64,000 nt of DNA from Bedellia somnulentella (Eukaryota > Arthropoda > Insecta > Lepidoptera > Bedelliidae), in assembly GCA_963576735.1 (NCBI GenBank), contig OY755191.1, positions 13,173,608-13,237,607 on the forward strand. The letters are read 5' to 3'. Positions 27,816 through 38,112 of this stretch are shown piece after piece. The notes beneath the pieces are model-generated. The model was not told the origin of the DNA. It saw only the letters and a list, made by a program, of their open reading frames with translations, and searched no databases. The number at the start of each line of letters is the position of its first letter. The stretch's first letter is position 1. Made by a program: the position numbers and the translations under genes.

Positions 27816-29893
27816 AACGTAAAGTCGAAAAAATGTAACAATAGTATTCCCGACACCATGTTTTTAGGAAATTTAAGTGCAAGCGGAGTGGAAGGCGTAT
27901 GTAACTTGTTTGCTGATTATTTTGCTTCAGTCTATGTAAAGGATGACCAAATTCCGTTCTGTGACTTCCCTGACATAGTGTCTCACACTACTCTATCAGG
28001 TTTCTCAATATCTCGAACTGACATTGCTACCAAACTAAAACAATTAAATGAAAATAAAGGATCTGGTCCCGATGGCATCCCTCCAGTATTTGTTAAAGCG
28101 TGTGCTGATGCTCTGTCTTATCCACTTAGTGTGATTTTTGGCAAAAGTCTGAATAACGGTGCTTTCCCATCTGAGTGGAAGAGAGCTTATATAATACCAA
28201 TTTTTAAGACTGGGAACTCAAGCGACTGCTGTAATTATAGACCAATAAGCATCCTGTCTTGTTTCTCTAAGGTGTTTGAATCCTTTGTTCATGATGCGCT
28301 CGGCTCTCATATGAAACAGTTTATGGTTCCCGAACAGCACGGATTTGTAAAGGGTAAGTCAACGGTAACGAACCTCATGGAATATACCAATTTCATATAT
28401 AGTGCTTTCAATGATCGAGCTCAAGTGGACGCAATATATACCGACTTTAAGAAGGCTTTCAATAAAGTCATGCACAAAATCATGTATGGGAAACTTGAAG
28501 CATACGGTATTCATGGCAGCTTGATTAGGTGGCTCAAGTCTTATTTGGAAAATAGAACGCAGCTGGTTGCTCTAAAGGGTTATCTTTCCAAATCTGTCAT
28601 ACCTACATCTGGAATCCCTCAAGGCTCATTACTAGGCCCGTTGCTCTTTAATATTTATATTAATGACCTAGTTAACCGTCTGCAGAATCCATGCCTACTT
28701 TTTGCTGATGATCTGAAGATATTTAAAATGATAAACACCCTTGCAGACTGTGATAGCCTGCAAAGTGATATTGAGATACTTAATGCTTGGTGTCTAAGTA
28801 ATCGGATGAGCTTAAACGTCGATAAGTGTTTTGTTATTTCATTTACATTAAAGCGCGATCGTATTTTGTACGATTATAGGGTTGGTCAAAAAACACTCGA
28901 TAGGAAAACAGTCGCTAAGGATCTCGGCATTTTGGTGGACGATAAGTTGTCGTTTGTTGACCATTGTTGTTCTGTGGTGAAAAAATGTTACAGGCTTTTA
29001 GGGTTTCTGTCAAGAGTGACTCAGGATTTTAAAAACCCGGAGAGTATAATATGTCTTTTCAAGACTCTTGTATTAAGCGTGGTCGAATATGGTTGTGTTA
29101 TATGGTCACCATTTTATAATTCCCATATAGAAAATCTTGAGTCAATTCAAAAACGTTTTGCCAGGATGTTAGCGTCTCGTTTTGGTCTCAGAAGAGAACT
29201 GAAAACATACGAGGCAAGATGTAACTATTTTAAATTGTTCCTTCTTGTTACACGAAGACAAATGCAAGATTTGGTTACATTACACAAAGTAATTAATGGA
29301 TCGATAGTCACTTCCGTTTTGCAGCATATAAATATTAATGTTCCCAAAAGAACATTACGTAATTATCGTCCATTTGCCATGCCCACATTAAGAACGAATG
29401 TTTGTTCAAATAATCCGTTGCATAGAATGACTCAACTATACAACTCTTTGTGTAATATCGCTGACGACGAGGAAAGCACTCCTGACGTCTATCATGACTC
29501 GCTGTTGGTTTTTCGTAATGGAATAAGGAAAAGATTATGTTCGTGAAATTTTTAATTATATTTAGTGTATTTTCTATGCTTAAACTTTAAACTCTAATGT
29601 TAATTTATATTTATTATTGTGTCTTAATTTGTTTTTTATTGTGTTTCTTAAATTTCATTTAATTTTAACAATTTTAATAATTCTAACAATTTTAATAATT
29701 CTAACAATTTTAATAATTTTAACAATTTGTTCTTTATAATTTGTAAATACGTATAATTTTTTTATTATTTTTTTTAACATGCTGTGCCCACTATTAAGGT
29801 ACATTTACTGAACTGATTTGTTTAAATGATGTAAAATATTATGTTAAGTAATTGTACTGTATGTGTGCCAAATAAATAAATAAATAAATAAAT
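27816..29893 (+). mobile_element. Jockey-superfamily LINE, 5'-truncated but with intact RT frame
   Basis: It starts within the RT gene (KSKK-NNSIPDTMFLGN), runs through the RT to a stop at 29546, and ends after an AT-rich trailer in AATA repeats (29871-29893). TATCAATA at 27792-27799 and 29892-29899 may be the target duplication. No endonuclease is present. Confidence 0.9.
27858..29546 (+). CDS. Reverse transcriptase of the Jockey-type LINE
   Basis: 562 codons without interruption. RT motifs in order: GSGPDGIPP (68-76), NYRPISIL (126-133), TDFKKAF (195-201), SGIPQGSLLGP (251-261), LFADDLKIF (281-289, FADD catalytic), then a thumb with YGCVIWSPFY and the C-terminal RRQMQDLVTLHKVINGS and RPFAMPTLRTN blocks. 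The frame is open upstream to about 27816, so the ATG is internal to the original protein. An uninterrupted frame suggests a recent insertion, but without the endonuclease the copy cannot act alone. Confidence 0.92.
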   Translation: MFLGNLSASGVEGVCNLFADYFASVYVKDDQIPFCDFPDIVSHTTLSGFSISRTDIATKLKQLNENKGSGPDGIPPVFVKACADALSYPLSVIFGKSLNNGAFPSEWKRAYIIPIFKTGNSSDCCNYRPISILSCFSKVFESFVHDALGSHMKQFMVPEQHGFVKGKSTVTNLMEYTNFIYSAFNDRAQVDAIYTDFKKAFNKVMHKIMYGKLEAYGIHGSLIRWLKSYLENRTQLVALKGYLSKSVIPTSGIPQGSLLGPLLFNIYINDLVNRLQNPCLLFADDLKIFKMINTLADCDSLQSDIEILNAWCLSNRMSLNVDKCFVISFTLKRDRILYDYRVGQKTLDRKTVAKDLGILVDDKLSFVDHCCSVVKKCYRLLGFLSRVTQDFKNPESIICLFKTLVLSVVEYGCVIWSPFYNSHIENLESIQKRFARMLASRFGLRRELKTYEARCNYFKLFLLVTRRQMQDLVTLHKVINGSIVTSVLQHININVPKRTLRNYRPFAMPTLRTNVCSNNPLHRMTQLYNSLCNIADDEESTPDVYHDSLLVFRNGIRKRLCS

Positions 29894-29899
29894 ATCAAT

Positions 29900-30234
29900 A
29901 TACAATAATATGTAATATTAAAAGCTACGTTATGAAGACTAATTAGACGAATTTAACTTAAATTGCGTAAATAATTGTGGTAAACAAAGAGTCAAGTCAC
30001 TAACCAATTACTGAATTTTCGGATGTTTTTTGGGAGCGATACAAAATTCATTTCTTAATTACATTTTGATTTGAAATTAAAATTACTAAAAGCCCAGAGG
30101 CGAGTATAATTATCTTCGATAAAATAATGGTTGTATTATTCTGGAATTTATTTTACATTAGTTACGCCGCCATTATATTTGAGTATGCAGACTTTGAAAA
30201 GGGTTGGCTTAAGCCATTAGTCAATAAAGTGATA
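29900..30234. other. Nothing recognised
   Basis: AT-rich non-coding DNA between the Jockey-type LINE and the Helitron. Confidence 0.5.
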
Positions 30235-30734
30235 TCTACACACTTATTATACAGAGGAAAACTTTGTTTGTCTGTTTGTTTGATTGTGATGAATAGGCTT
30301 AATACTATTATACCGATTTTAAAATATCCTTTAGAAAAGACAATTAGGTTCATTAATCATGGTTGTTAACGGTGAGGGAAATCATCGTGAGGAAACCCAC
30401 ATGGCTGAGTTGTACTTAGTCATGTTACAGTGTATTCGTACAAAACAGCGATAGGCCTGCCTCCTATCACATGAGTACACGGTCCATGCAAAACGTGGGT
30501 ACTCTGAACACCAGGTGACAAAGTCACGTGATGTTCAGAAGTATTAGTACCTCTGCCAACCCCTTCGGGGATATTCGGCGTGAACGTTTATGTTAGGTTA
30601 TGTTTATGTTTTTTGTACTCTGTGTGAATTAAAAGTTGTGAGGATACAATTAAAAACATTCGTCTCATCGCATGATGAGAAATGAAATTTGATGACATCC
30701 ATTAAGTGGATCTCAAGTCGGGCGGGTCAGCTAG
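30235..30734 (+). mobile_element. Non-autonomous Helitron
   Basis: The 5' part (TCTACACACTTATTATACAG, then AAACTTTGTTTGTCTGTTTG) and the end CGGGTCAGCTAG followed by T match Helitron ends that are frequent in Lepidoptera: 5' TC, 3' CTAG, insertion between A and T. A family B SINE has inserted inside (30353-30607). Confidence 0.65.
30353..30607 (+). repeat. SINE family B, 5'-truncated
   Basis: Starts at ATCATGGTTGTTAACGG and ends with a slightly altered TTATG tail, inside the Helitron. Confidence 0.88.
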
Positions 30735-31216
30735 TTCCTTTAAGGTATAAAGTATTGATTGTGTTATTTATTTTCAAATAAGCAATAAAAAATATATTGA
30801 AGGCCTAGCCTAGTTTTATGTCAAAAAGTTACGTGTTACGTCGTGAATTTACCACAAAAAGGCATATTTTCTTGTAATTTTTCTTTACAACATGAAAAGC
30901 GTGCTTGCATGCTTTGAAATAGAATTGTGGTGAGACCAAATTCGGGACTAGCTCCAAAACATAATATGATTCGTTTTAAAGTAAGTTTGAGTATTTTTGT
31001 AATAGAAAATGTATAGTCCCGAAATGAAACAAAACTATGCCTTAAGAAAAGACAAAGGAGTAGGCTCGATATAGAATTAGAACTTCTGCCTTTTAGCATT
31101 TTAGGTAGTAGTTATTTAGAAATTATAGTTTACTTATGTTTTACAATTGTTAAATGTAGTTTTAGCAGTGAGCAAAACATAGTAAAAGGTTATTATTTTA
31201 GCGGCTGAATCTATTT
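30735..31216. other. Nothing recognised
   Basis: AT-rich. An 87-codon minus-strand frame at 30836-31099 shows no domain and I do not call it a gene. Confidence 0.45.
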
Positions 31217-31461
31217 ACATACATACATATACTCACGGCTATAAATCCCTGAACGGGGTAGCCAGAGCTTTGGAACGATAAATTCCTCAGCCACTTTTGG
31301 AAGTTAATTGGGGAAAAGATGATAATAATAAACGTTTTTGGTGACGGGTCTCCAACCACATCGCCCAAAAATCACTTAAAAAGCCCCTATACCCTTAGTC
31401 GCCTCTTACGATCACCCACGGGTAGAAATGGGTTAGTGTTATTCTAAGCCGACACCACTGA
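31217..31461 (-). repeat. SINE family A
   Basis: Full-length, CGGGGTAGCC variant (same subfamily as 6484-6730). Confidence 0.85.
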
Positions 31462-31587
31462 CTCTGTTTATTATACAAATATCTAGTATAGTATAAGAAT
31501 ATTTAGTTTTTTTCCCTGATTATACTCAAATGATAATATTGGCAGTTGTTAAATTTAAAAGAAATAAAGCCCGATAAGTTTGCCAGG

Positions 31588-31655
31588 ATTTTACAAAATT
31601 TCGACAGATAGTCTCTGTCTACCCCAATGGGAACAAATGTCGTGAATATATAAAA
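31588..31655 (+). repeat. LINE E 3' end, short
   Basis: GACAGATAGTCTCTGTCTACCCCAATGGG-type terminus only, split here by many upstream losses. Confidence 0.6.
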
Positions 31656-32002
31656 CTATTGCAAACTTACTTATCGTGAAAATGTTTGTTGCTCGTCGCA
31701 TACGAATCAAAGATGTAATTCAACATGGGAGAGTCTATTTTCCCTTGCTTCATTTTTCTTCTTGATGTTGTTTTTATATCGTTTCTGTTTGGCATCGTCG
31801 ATGACTTAAATAAAGATGGCATCGTACTTTTTACTTCTAATGATATGACAGGTTCTGAAACAGAAGGACAGTATTGTAGATTAAAATCGGTATTGGTACG
31901 AAATAAGTTCAGACATAGTACACGGCCGAACTTTTACATAAACAAGCCTACTGCCAAGCCAAGGCAGGCTGAGTGGCGATATAAGTGTTTAAGCGGAGTA
32001 GT

Positions 32003-32745
32003 GCCGGCTTAGAATAGTATTTTTTTGGCTTTTTCGGTGATGTGGCTGACGATGCATACTATTGTAGCTTTGTATGTAATTTTTGGGTGACGTGGCTGAA
32101 GACACATCACAAAAAATTCCATTATTTTTCTACCTCTTCCCCAGTGAACTTCCAAAAGTGGCTGCGGGACTTAAAGATAAAGATAAAAGATAAAAGATAA
32201 AAGATATTTATTTGTTACCAAACACAATAACAACATATACAAACATTGCAATTTAAAAAGAAAAGATGGCAACAAAAAGGCAAAGTACCTCAGCTAGGTT
32301 CCCAACATTATCCGCAGGACACTGCTGGGGAGCTGGTTTTCTGATACCGCCTCTGTGTAACTTACATACTAAGTCCGACATAAACAGTTAGTTTACTTAA
32401 CCTTAAATCACTCGTTGTAACTGTGCTACTGGGAGTTAAGAAGAAAATAACTCAACACTTAAAAGAACAAAAAGAAATTAGATTTCAGTGAGCAATCATT
32501 AATGAGCAGCCAGCCTTAAATCAATAGTAAATAAATAAACAAATCGTACCAATATTAATAATATGCTAAAATAGAGATAATAAAATAAAATAAGTTAAGG
32601 GACCAATATATTTATTTAATAGATTTTATAAGAAAACAAATAAGATATTTTTATAAGAGAGATGCATTGAATTTTGTGGATATAAATAGCCTTACAATCC
32701 GGATACACTTTTTTAGCATTTATAGCCGTGAATATAGGTTCATAA
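32003..32745 (+). repeat. SINE family A interrupted by a LINE trailer
   Basis: The 5' two thirds are at 32003-32172 and the last 30 bp (GCATTTATAGCCGTGAATATAG) at 32715-32745. Confidence 0.65.
32173..32714 (-). repeat. LINE 3' trailer, Jockey-like
   Basis: On the minus strand it ends in TTTGGTAACAAATAAATATC and a TTTATCTTT repeat, a form common for Jockey-type trailers in insects. No coding sequence is included. Confidence 0.5.
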
Positions 32746-32759
32746 GTATTCACTTAAAT

Positions 32760-33009
32760 AACATACATACATACATATACTCACGGCTATAAATCCCTAG
32801 AAAGGGTAGCCAGAGCTAAAGAATAAGAAATTCCTCAGCCACTTTTGGAAAATTGAGTGGGGAAAAGATAGTAAAGTAAAGGTTGTTGGTGATGGGTCTC
32901 CAACCGCATCGCCCAAAAATCCCTTAAAAGCCCCAATACCGTTAGTCGCCTCTTACGACACCCGTGGGTAGAAAGGGGAAGCGACATTCTAAGCCGGCAC
33001 TACACGGCA
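32760..33009 (-). repeat. SINE family A
   Basis: Full-length copy with ACATACATAC tail. Confidence 0.88.
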
Positions 33010-33170
33010 AATACAATTCTATTCACCACAGATAAAATGTCCTTACAATACAATGAAGTACTAGCCATCCGCCCTGTGGCTTGTGGCAGGTAGTCAAGGT
33101 TTAGTTTATTTTAAACTGACACAAGAAATTTCGAAAGGGTAAAATTCGACACTTATTTGACAAAATTATT

Positions 33171-33242
33171 ATTAATTTCTAATTCAGAAGCTCTGGCTAC
33201 CCCTTTTATGGATTTATAGCCGTGCGTATATGTATGCATGTT
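33171..33242 (+). repeat. SINE family A, 3' third
   Basis: CAGAAGCTCTGGCTACCCC to GCGTATATGTATGCATG. Confidence 0.75.
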
Positions 33243-33450
33243 AAAATATAAATACCCTTGTGAATTGTACCCGGTTCCCAAATATTTTTTTAAGCCAGAA
33301 AATGTTTTTTTTTTTATAATATACCTATAAATAAAGATAAATAGTTCTGTTCAACCGCCAGAAGAGAAATACAAAAAAACAGACAAATAGATGAAAAATT
33401 AAAAATGAAGCGTTTTTTAAACCTTTATACATCCATATGTTACTAAAAAT

Positions 33451-33696
33451 GCCGTGTAGTGTCGGTTTAGAATAGCACTATCCCATTTCTTCCGGGGGGT
33501 GTACGTAAGAGGCGACTAACGGTATGGGGCTATTTAGGGATTTTTGGGCGATGCAGTTGGAGACCCATCACCAACAACCTTTATTTTTACTTTCTTTTCC
33601 CCACTCAAATTTCCAAAAGTGGCAGAGGAATTTCTAATTCTTTAGCTCTGGCTACCCCTTCCTGGGATTTATAGCCGTGAGTATATGTATGTATGT
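33451..33696 (+). repeat. SINE family A
   Basis: Full-length, close to consensus. Confidence 0.88.
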
Positions 33697-33974
33697 TACT
33701 AAAATAATGCAAAAACACACCACAATTTTATTTGCATGTGTATCAACGAAATCTTTTAAAATATCTTACTCTCTGCGCCTTTATTTTCTCAGCTGTCCAC
33801 TGGGAAATGTACGGGCGGACGTGAAATACATGTACGAAATGTTTTACGCGATTCCTTATTTTGTAGGTTTTATTCAATTTACTGTTTCATCTGTTTGAAC
33901 TATAACTAACTTGAATGATTGGTGAGTTGTGTCTATGAAAATAGAACTTAACATTGATAAAAGGTAGTTAGTTA

Positions 33975-34347
33975 GCTGTGTAGTGTCGGCTTAGAATAGC
34001 ATTACCCCATTTCTTCCGGTGGGTGTACGTAAGAGGCGACTAACGGTATTGGGGCTTTTAAGGGATTTTTGGGCGATGCGGTTGGAGACACATCACCAAC
34101 AACCTTTATTATTTAAACACTTTATTGCATACAAAACAACACACAAACAGTATATTACATAATAGGTACAACAGTATATGTACACAAAGGCGGACTTATC
34201 GCCTTAACGCGATTTCTTCCAGTCAACCTTTTATTTTTACCATCTTTTCCCCACTCAACTTCCAAAAGTGGCTGAGGAATTTTTAATTCCTTAGCTCTGG
34301 TTAAACCTTCTAGGGAAATATAGCCGTGAGTATATATATATGTATAT
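33975..34347 (+). repeat. SINE family A with nested LINE end
   Basis: Close to consensus on both sides of the insertion at about 34117-34226; the CAACCTTTATT next to it is repeated on the other side as CAACCTTTTATT. Confidence 0.85.
34117..34226 (-). repeat. CR1/Jockey-like LINE 3' end
   Basis: On the minus strand: GGTTGACTGGAAGAAATCGC, AAGGCGATAAGTCCGCC and GCAATAAAGTG, related to but distinct from the end at 14150-14388. Confidence 0.65.
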
Positions 34348-35006
34348 GATGTAGTGGATAGTCCAATGGGTAGAACGACCGCCCGTCAATACAGACAGAC
34401 TTGAGTTGAAATCCCGGGTCGAGCCTACACCAATTTGTCTTTTAACATATCATAACATAAACATTCACGCCGAATATCCCCGAAGGGGTTGGCAGAGGTA
34501 CTTATACTTCTGAACATCACGTGACTTTGTCACCTGGTGTTCAGAGTACCCACGTTTTGCATGGACGTTTTGTACGAATACACTGTCACACGACTAAGTA
34601 CAACTCAGTCATGTGGGTTTCCTCACGATGTTTTCCCTCACCGTTAACAACCAAGATAAATTAACCACACATATGTCCTTAGAAAAGACAAATTGGTGTA
34701 GGCCCGACCCGGGATTTGAACACTAGTTGCTTGCACGTTAACCGGTATTCTACCCATTGAGCTATCACGTCGTCAATTTGTCTTTTTTTAAGTCATATGT
34801 GGTGTTTATTTATCATGGTTGTTAACGGTCAGCGAAAACATTGTGAGGAAACCCACATGCCTGAGTTGTACTTAGTCATGTGACAGTTTACAAAACGGCA
34901 ATAGGACTGGCTCCTATTACGTGAGCACACTGTCACGTGATGTACAGAATTATTAGTACCTCTGCCAATCCTTCCGGGGATATAAAGCGTGAAAGTTTGG
35001 GTTTTG
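34348..35006 (+). repeat. SINE family B, outer copy
   Basis: The tRNA-like head is at 34348-34443 and the body resumes at 34774. The tail GCGTGAAAGTTTGGG is diverged. It hosts a second family B copy. Confidence 0.85.
34444..34773 (-). repeat. SINE family B, inner copy
   Basis: Opposite orientation, inserted in the outer copy with a 13-bp target duplication CAATTTGTCTTTT (34431-34443, 34774-34786). Slightly shortened inside. Confidence 0.9.
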
Positions 35007-35495
35007 AGTTATTTACTTATGTACTGTAGACTTATAAGATTCTTCATTCAATACACGTTAACCTGAATTTTATATTAAAATATGAAAATAGATAATCAGT
35101 TTATTTATTTAGAAATTCGTGCTATAAATTTTCGGATGAAACTTTTGAGGGATTACAAAATTATTCACAAAATAATCTTTTCTGAAATACCTTTGTAACA
35201 TCAAAGTCACTTACATTATTTTCCCTGAAATTAAGTCAGAAGTGTGTTTATTCTGGTTCACCAGATATTAATATTTTCTTCTTAAACATTTTTCTTCACT
35301 AGGTTATTAAATTACCTTATTCAATATTGTATAAGAAACTGACTTAATTTGTAAAGAAAAATGCGGTGAACAGTTTAAAAATGTCATGTTTAAAAAGATT
35401 TTATATAAAGTGCGGTGGAGTTCAAAACTTAAGGTAAAATATATTTTTTGAATATTTATATGGTTTGCCTACATACCGAATGGTTGTTTTGTAGA
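35007..35495. other. Nothing recognised
   Basis: AT-rich non-coding DNA. Confidence 0.5.
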
Positions 35496-35720
35496 TACCT
35501 ACATACATATACTCAAGGCCATAAATCCCAAAAAGGGGCAGCCAGAACTGGATACTCATCAGTTTTATTTAGAAGTTGTTAGGGGAGAAGATGGTTGAAA
35601 TAAAGATTTTTTGGTGATCGGTCTTCCCTCCAACTTTGAAAAGCCCCTTACCCTAAGAGTCTCTTACGACACCCGTGGGTCGAAAGGGGAATTAACATTC
35701 TAAACCGGCACTACATGGCA
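35496..35720 (-). repeat. SINE family A
   Basis: Moderately diverged copy ending CCGGCACTACATGGC. Confidence 0.75.
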
Positions 35721-35734
35721 AAATCTTATATAGA

Positions 35735-35942
35735 TACATAAAAATACTACGGCTGTGAGTCTCAAAATGGGGTAACCAAGGGCTTCATAATTAAGAATCC
35801 TTTGAAAGTTGAGTTGTAAAATACAGGATGGCTCCCGCTGGATAAAAACACCCAACAATCGCTTAAAAATTACCGAAATTCTTAGTTACCTCTTATGATA
35901 CCCGCAAACAGATATGCGTTATTTCTATTCTATGCTGATACT
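35735..35942 (-). repeat. SINE family A, decayed
   Basis: AAATGGGGTAACCAAGGGC and TTAGTTACCTCTTATGATACC remain; an older copy directly behind the previous one. Confidence 0.6.
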
Positions 35943-36130
35943 GAAAGAAAAAGAAAGAAAGAAACTTCTTCGTCGTAAAAATGGCACAACAGGTTTTGCC
36001 TCACAGCACTGCGGTGTCCAGCTAGCGCCACTCAACTACTACACAATTTTTTGCGCATTAAAAAGACACAGACACCGTAAAAAATGTATACTAGCAGACT
36101 AGGCAAACGTTTTTTAGCCAAATAAATAAA

Positions 36131-36377
36131 TGCTGTTTAGGGCCGGCTTAGAATAGCGCTACCCCATTTCTTCCGGTGGGTGTACGTAAGAGGCGACTAA
36201 CGGTATTGGGGCTTTTAAGGGAATATTGGGCGATGCGGTTCGAGACCCATCACCAACAACCTTTATTTTACCATCTTTTCCCACTCAACTTTCCAAAAGT
36301 GGCTGAGGAATTTCTAATTTCCTAGCTCTGGCTACCCCTTCTAGGGATTTATAGCTGTATATGTATGTATGTATGTT
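36131..36377 (+). repeat. SINE family A
   Basis: Full-length copy close to consensus. Confidence 0.88.
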
Positions 36378-36605
36378 ATTTTTTTTTTGATAATTCCTAG
36401 TCTATAAAATAAGTAATATATTCAGAGTGGACAACCCTTAGGAGTATAAGAAATAGTTATGCAACTATTCTCAGACCTACGGAATGTGTGTGCAAAGTTT
36501 CATTTAAATCAGTTTAGTTTCGAAGAAGTTTGGTGATAAACACTTACACGTGAATTTTATATAATGTATATGTTTCAACGTGGTGGAAAAGGTTAACGTC
36601 TCCTG

Positions 36606-36745
36606 AACTTAACTCAAACGTTCACGCTGTATATCCCCGAAGAGGTCGCAGAGGTACTTATAATTCTGAATATCACCGTGAGATTAATATATCCTGGTGT
36701 TTAGTGTTAACGGTCAGTCTCGTAAATCGTGGCAAAATAATGTAT
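36606..36745 (-). repeat. SINE family B, 3' fragment
   Basis: AAACGTTCACGCTGTATATCC and AGAGGTACTTATA; diverged. Confidence 0.65.
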
Positions 36746-36758
36746 GGTATGTTGTTTT

Positions 36759-37082
36759 GCCTCCGTGGTCTAGCGGTTAAGCACTTGGTTTCAAGTACGG
36801 AGGTCTCGGGTTCGATTCCCGAGGGTTGGTAACCTTACAAATTTAATTTGTAAGATTTAACTTAGTTTGGAAGGATATTGCAGGCTTGAATCACCTAATT
36901 ATCCGAAAATTAAGATGATTCCGTGCTTCGGAGGGCACGTTAAGCCGTCGGTCCCGGCTACTATTACGGTAGTAGTCGTTAGTCTGCCATCCCGCAATTG
37001 GCCAGCGTGGTGGACTATGGCTAAATCGCCCTATATAGGGTAGGCTCGAGCCCCTTGGTGGGGACATATATGGGCTGTGAGA
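36759..37082 (+). repeat. SINE family C (tRNA-derived), near complete
   Basis: Head GCCTCCGTGGTCTAGCGG with GGGTTCGATTCCC (box A and box B), then TAACCTTACAAATTTAATTTG, GGCTTGAATCACC and the end GGGGACATATATGGGCTGTGA. Reference copy for family C here. Confidence 0.9.
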
Positions 37083-37415
37083 ATATTGTTTAGTTGAAAA
37101 AACAAAATCTAATATCACTTTTATTTGCTTAAATGTGTTACAATAAAGATGTCCTGACATTATTATTATTGGTCCATCAAATTAACCATATATGCTAGCG
37201 TGCAAATATGTACATTAAAAAATAGTCAATAAATTAATTCGTCACAATAGTTGGTATGACTTACCAATAATGAAAGAGGAAGGAGCGTATGCTGTTGTGA
37301 GCAGCATCATCAGTGGAAGGATTTGGTGCATGCCTCAGCATCATACCAGCCTAGTTTGGCCTGGAACAAATGAACAAACCTACACACATGAACAATCAAT
37401 AGTAAAATATTTTAT
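37083..37415. other. Nothing recognised
   Basis: Non-coding stretch without a clear repeat. Confidence 0.5.
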
Positions 37416-37520
37416 ACATACATACATATACTCACGCCATTAGTTCCCATTGGGGTAGGCAGAGACTATTGATCGCCACTTCGCACGATCCTGACAAACC
37501 TCTCTAGCTTCGTTGACATA
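37416..37520 (-). repeat. LINE E 3' end
   Basis: ACATACATATACTCACGCC and GGTAGGCAGAGACTATTGATC; cut after CTAGCTTCGTTGACAT. Confidence 0.8.
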
Positions 37521-37540
37521 TATATGTATATATATATATT

Positions 37541-37789
37541 TGCTGTGTCGGCTTTGAATAGCACGACCCTATTTCTTCCTATCGGTGATCGTTAGTAGTG
37601 ACTAAGGGTATTGGTGCTTTTTAAGGGAGTTTTGGACGATGCGGTTGGAGATCCATCACCTAAAACTTTTATTCTACCATGTTTTCCCCACTTTTCCAAA
37701 ACTGCTTGAAGAATTTGTTATTCCTTAGCTCTGGCTACCTCTTCTAGGGATTTATAGCCGTGAGTATATGTATGTGTGTTATAAAAGAA
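37541..37789 (+). repeat. SINE family A
   Basis: Full-length with moderate divergence. Confidence 0.82.
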
Positions 37790-38098
37790 TAGATTAAAAT
37801 AATATTGCAATGTGAAAATTCAATAGTACAAAACTTCGAATGTGATTGAATACAATTTCACGGCACATATTTGTTTAATATGCGGTTTTATTTGATTGAA
37901 ATACTTTTAAATACACATTTTCAGAAAGTATTTTTTACTGAACCAAAGGGGAGATAAATACGCTTTTTATACAAATAATACATTTTGATTAACATTCTGC
38001 CCTAGTTTAAAATATAATAAGCGTAAGGCCCAATGCAAAATATGATATGAAACAAATAAATTCGAGTCTTTTAATTCAGTAAAATCAATATTAATATT
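37790..38098. other. Nothing recognised
   Basis: AT-rich DNA leading to a TAA repeat. Confidence 0.5.
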
Positions 38099-38112
38099 TA
38101 TAATAATAATAA

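Noticed and set aside
31725..32012. 95-codon frame with a hydrophobic start, looking like a small membrane protein
   Set aside because: The C-terminal codons run into a family A SINE, no family was recognised and no splice or promoter context supports it. A transcript would be needed.
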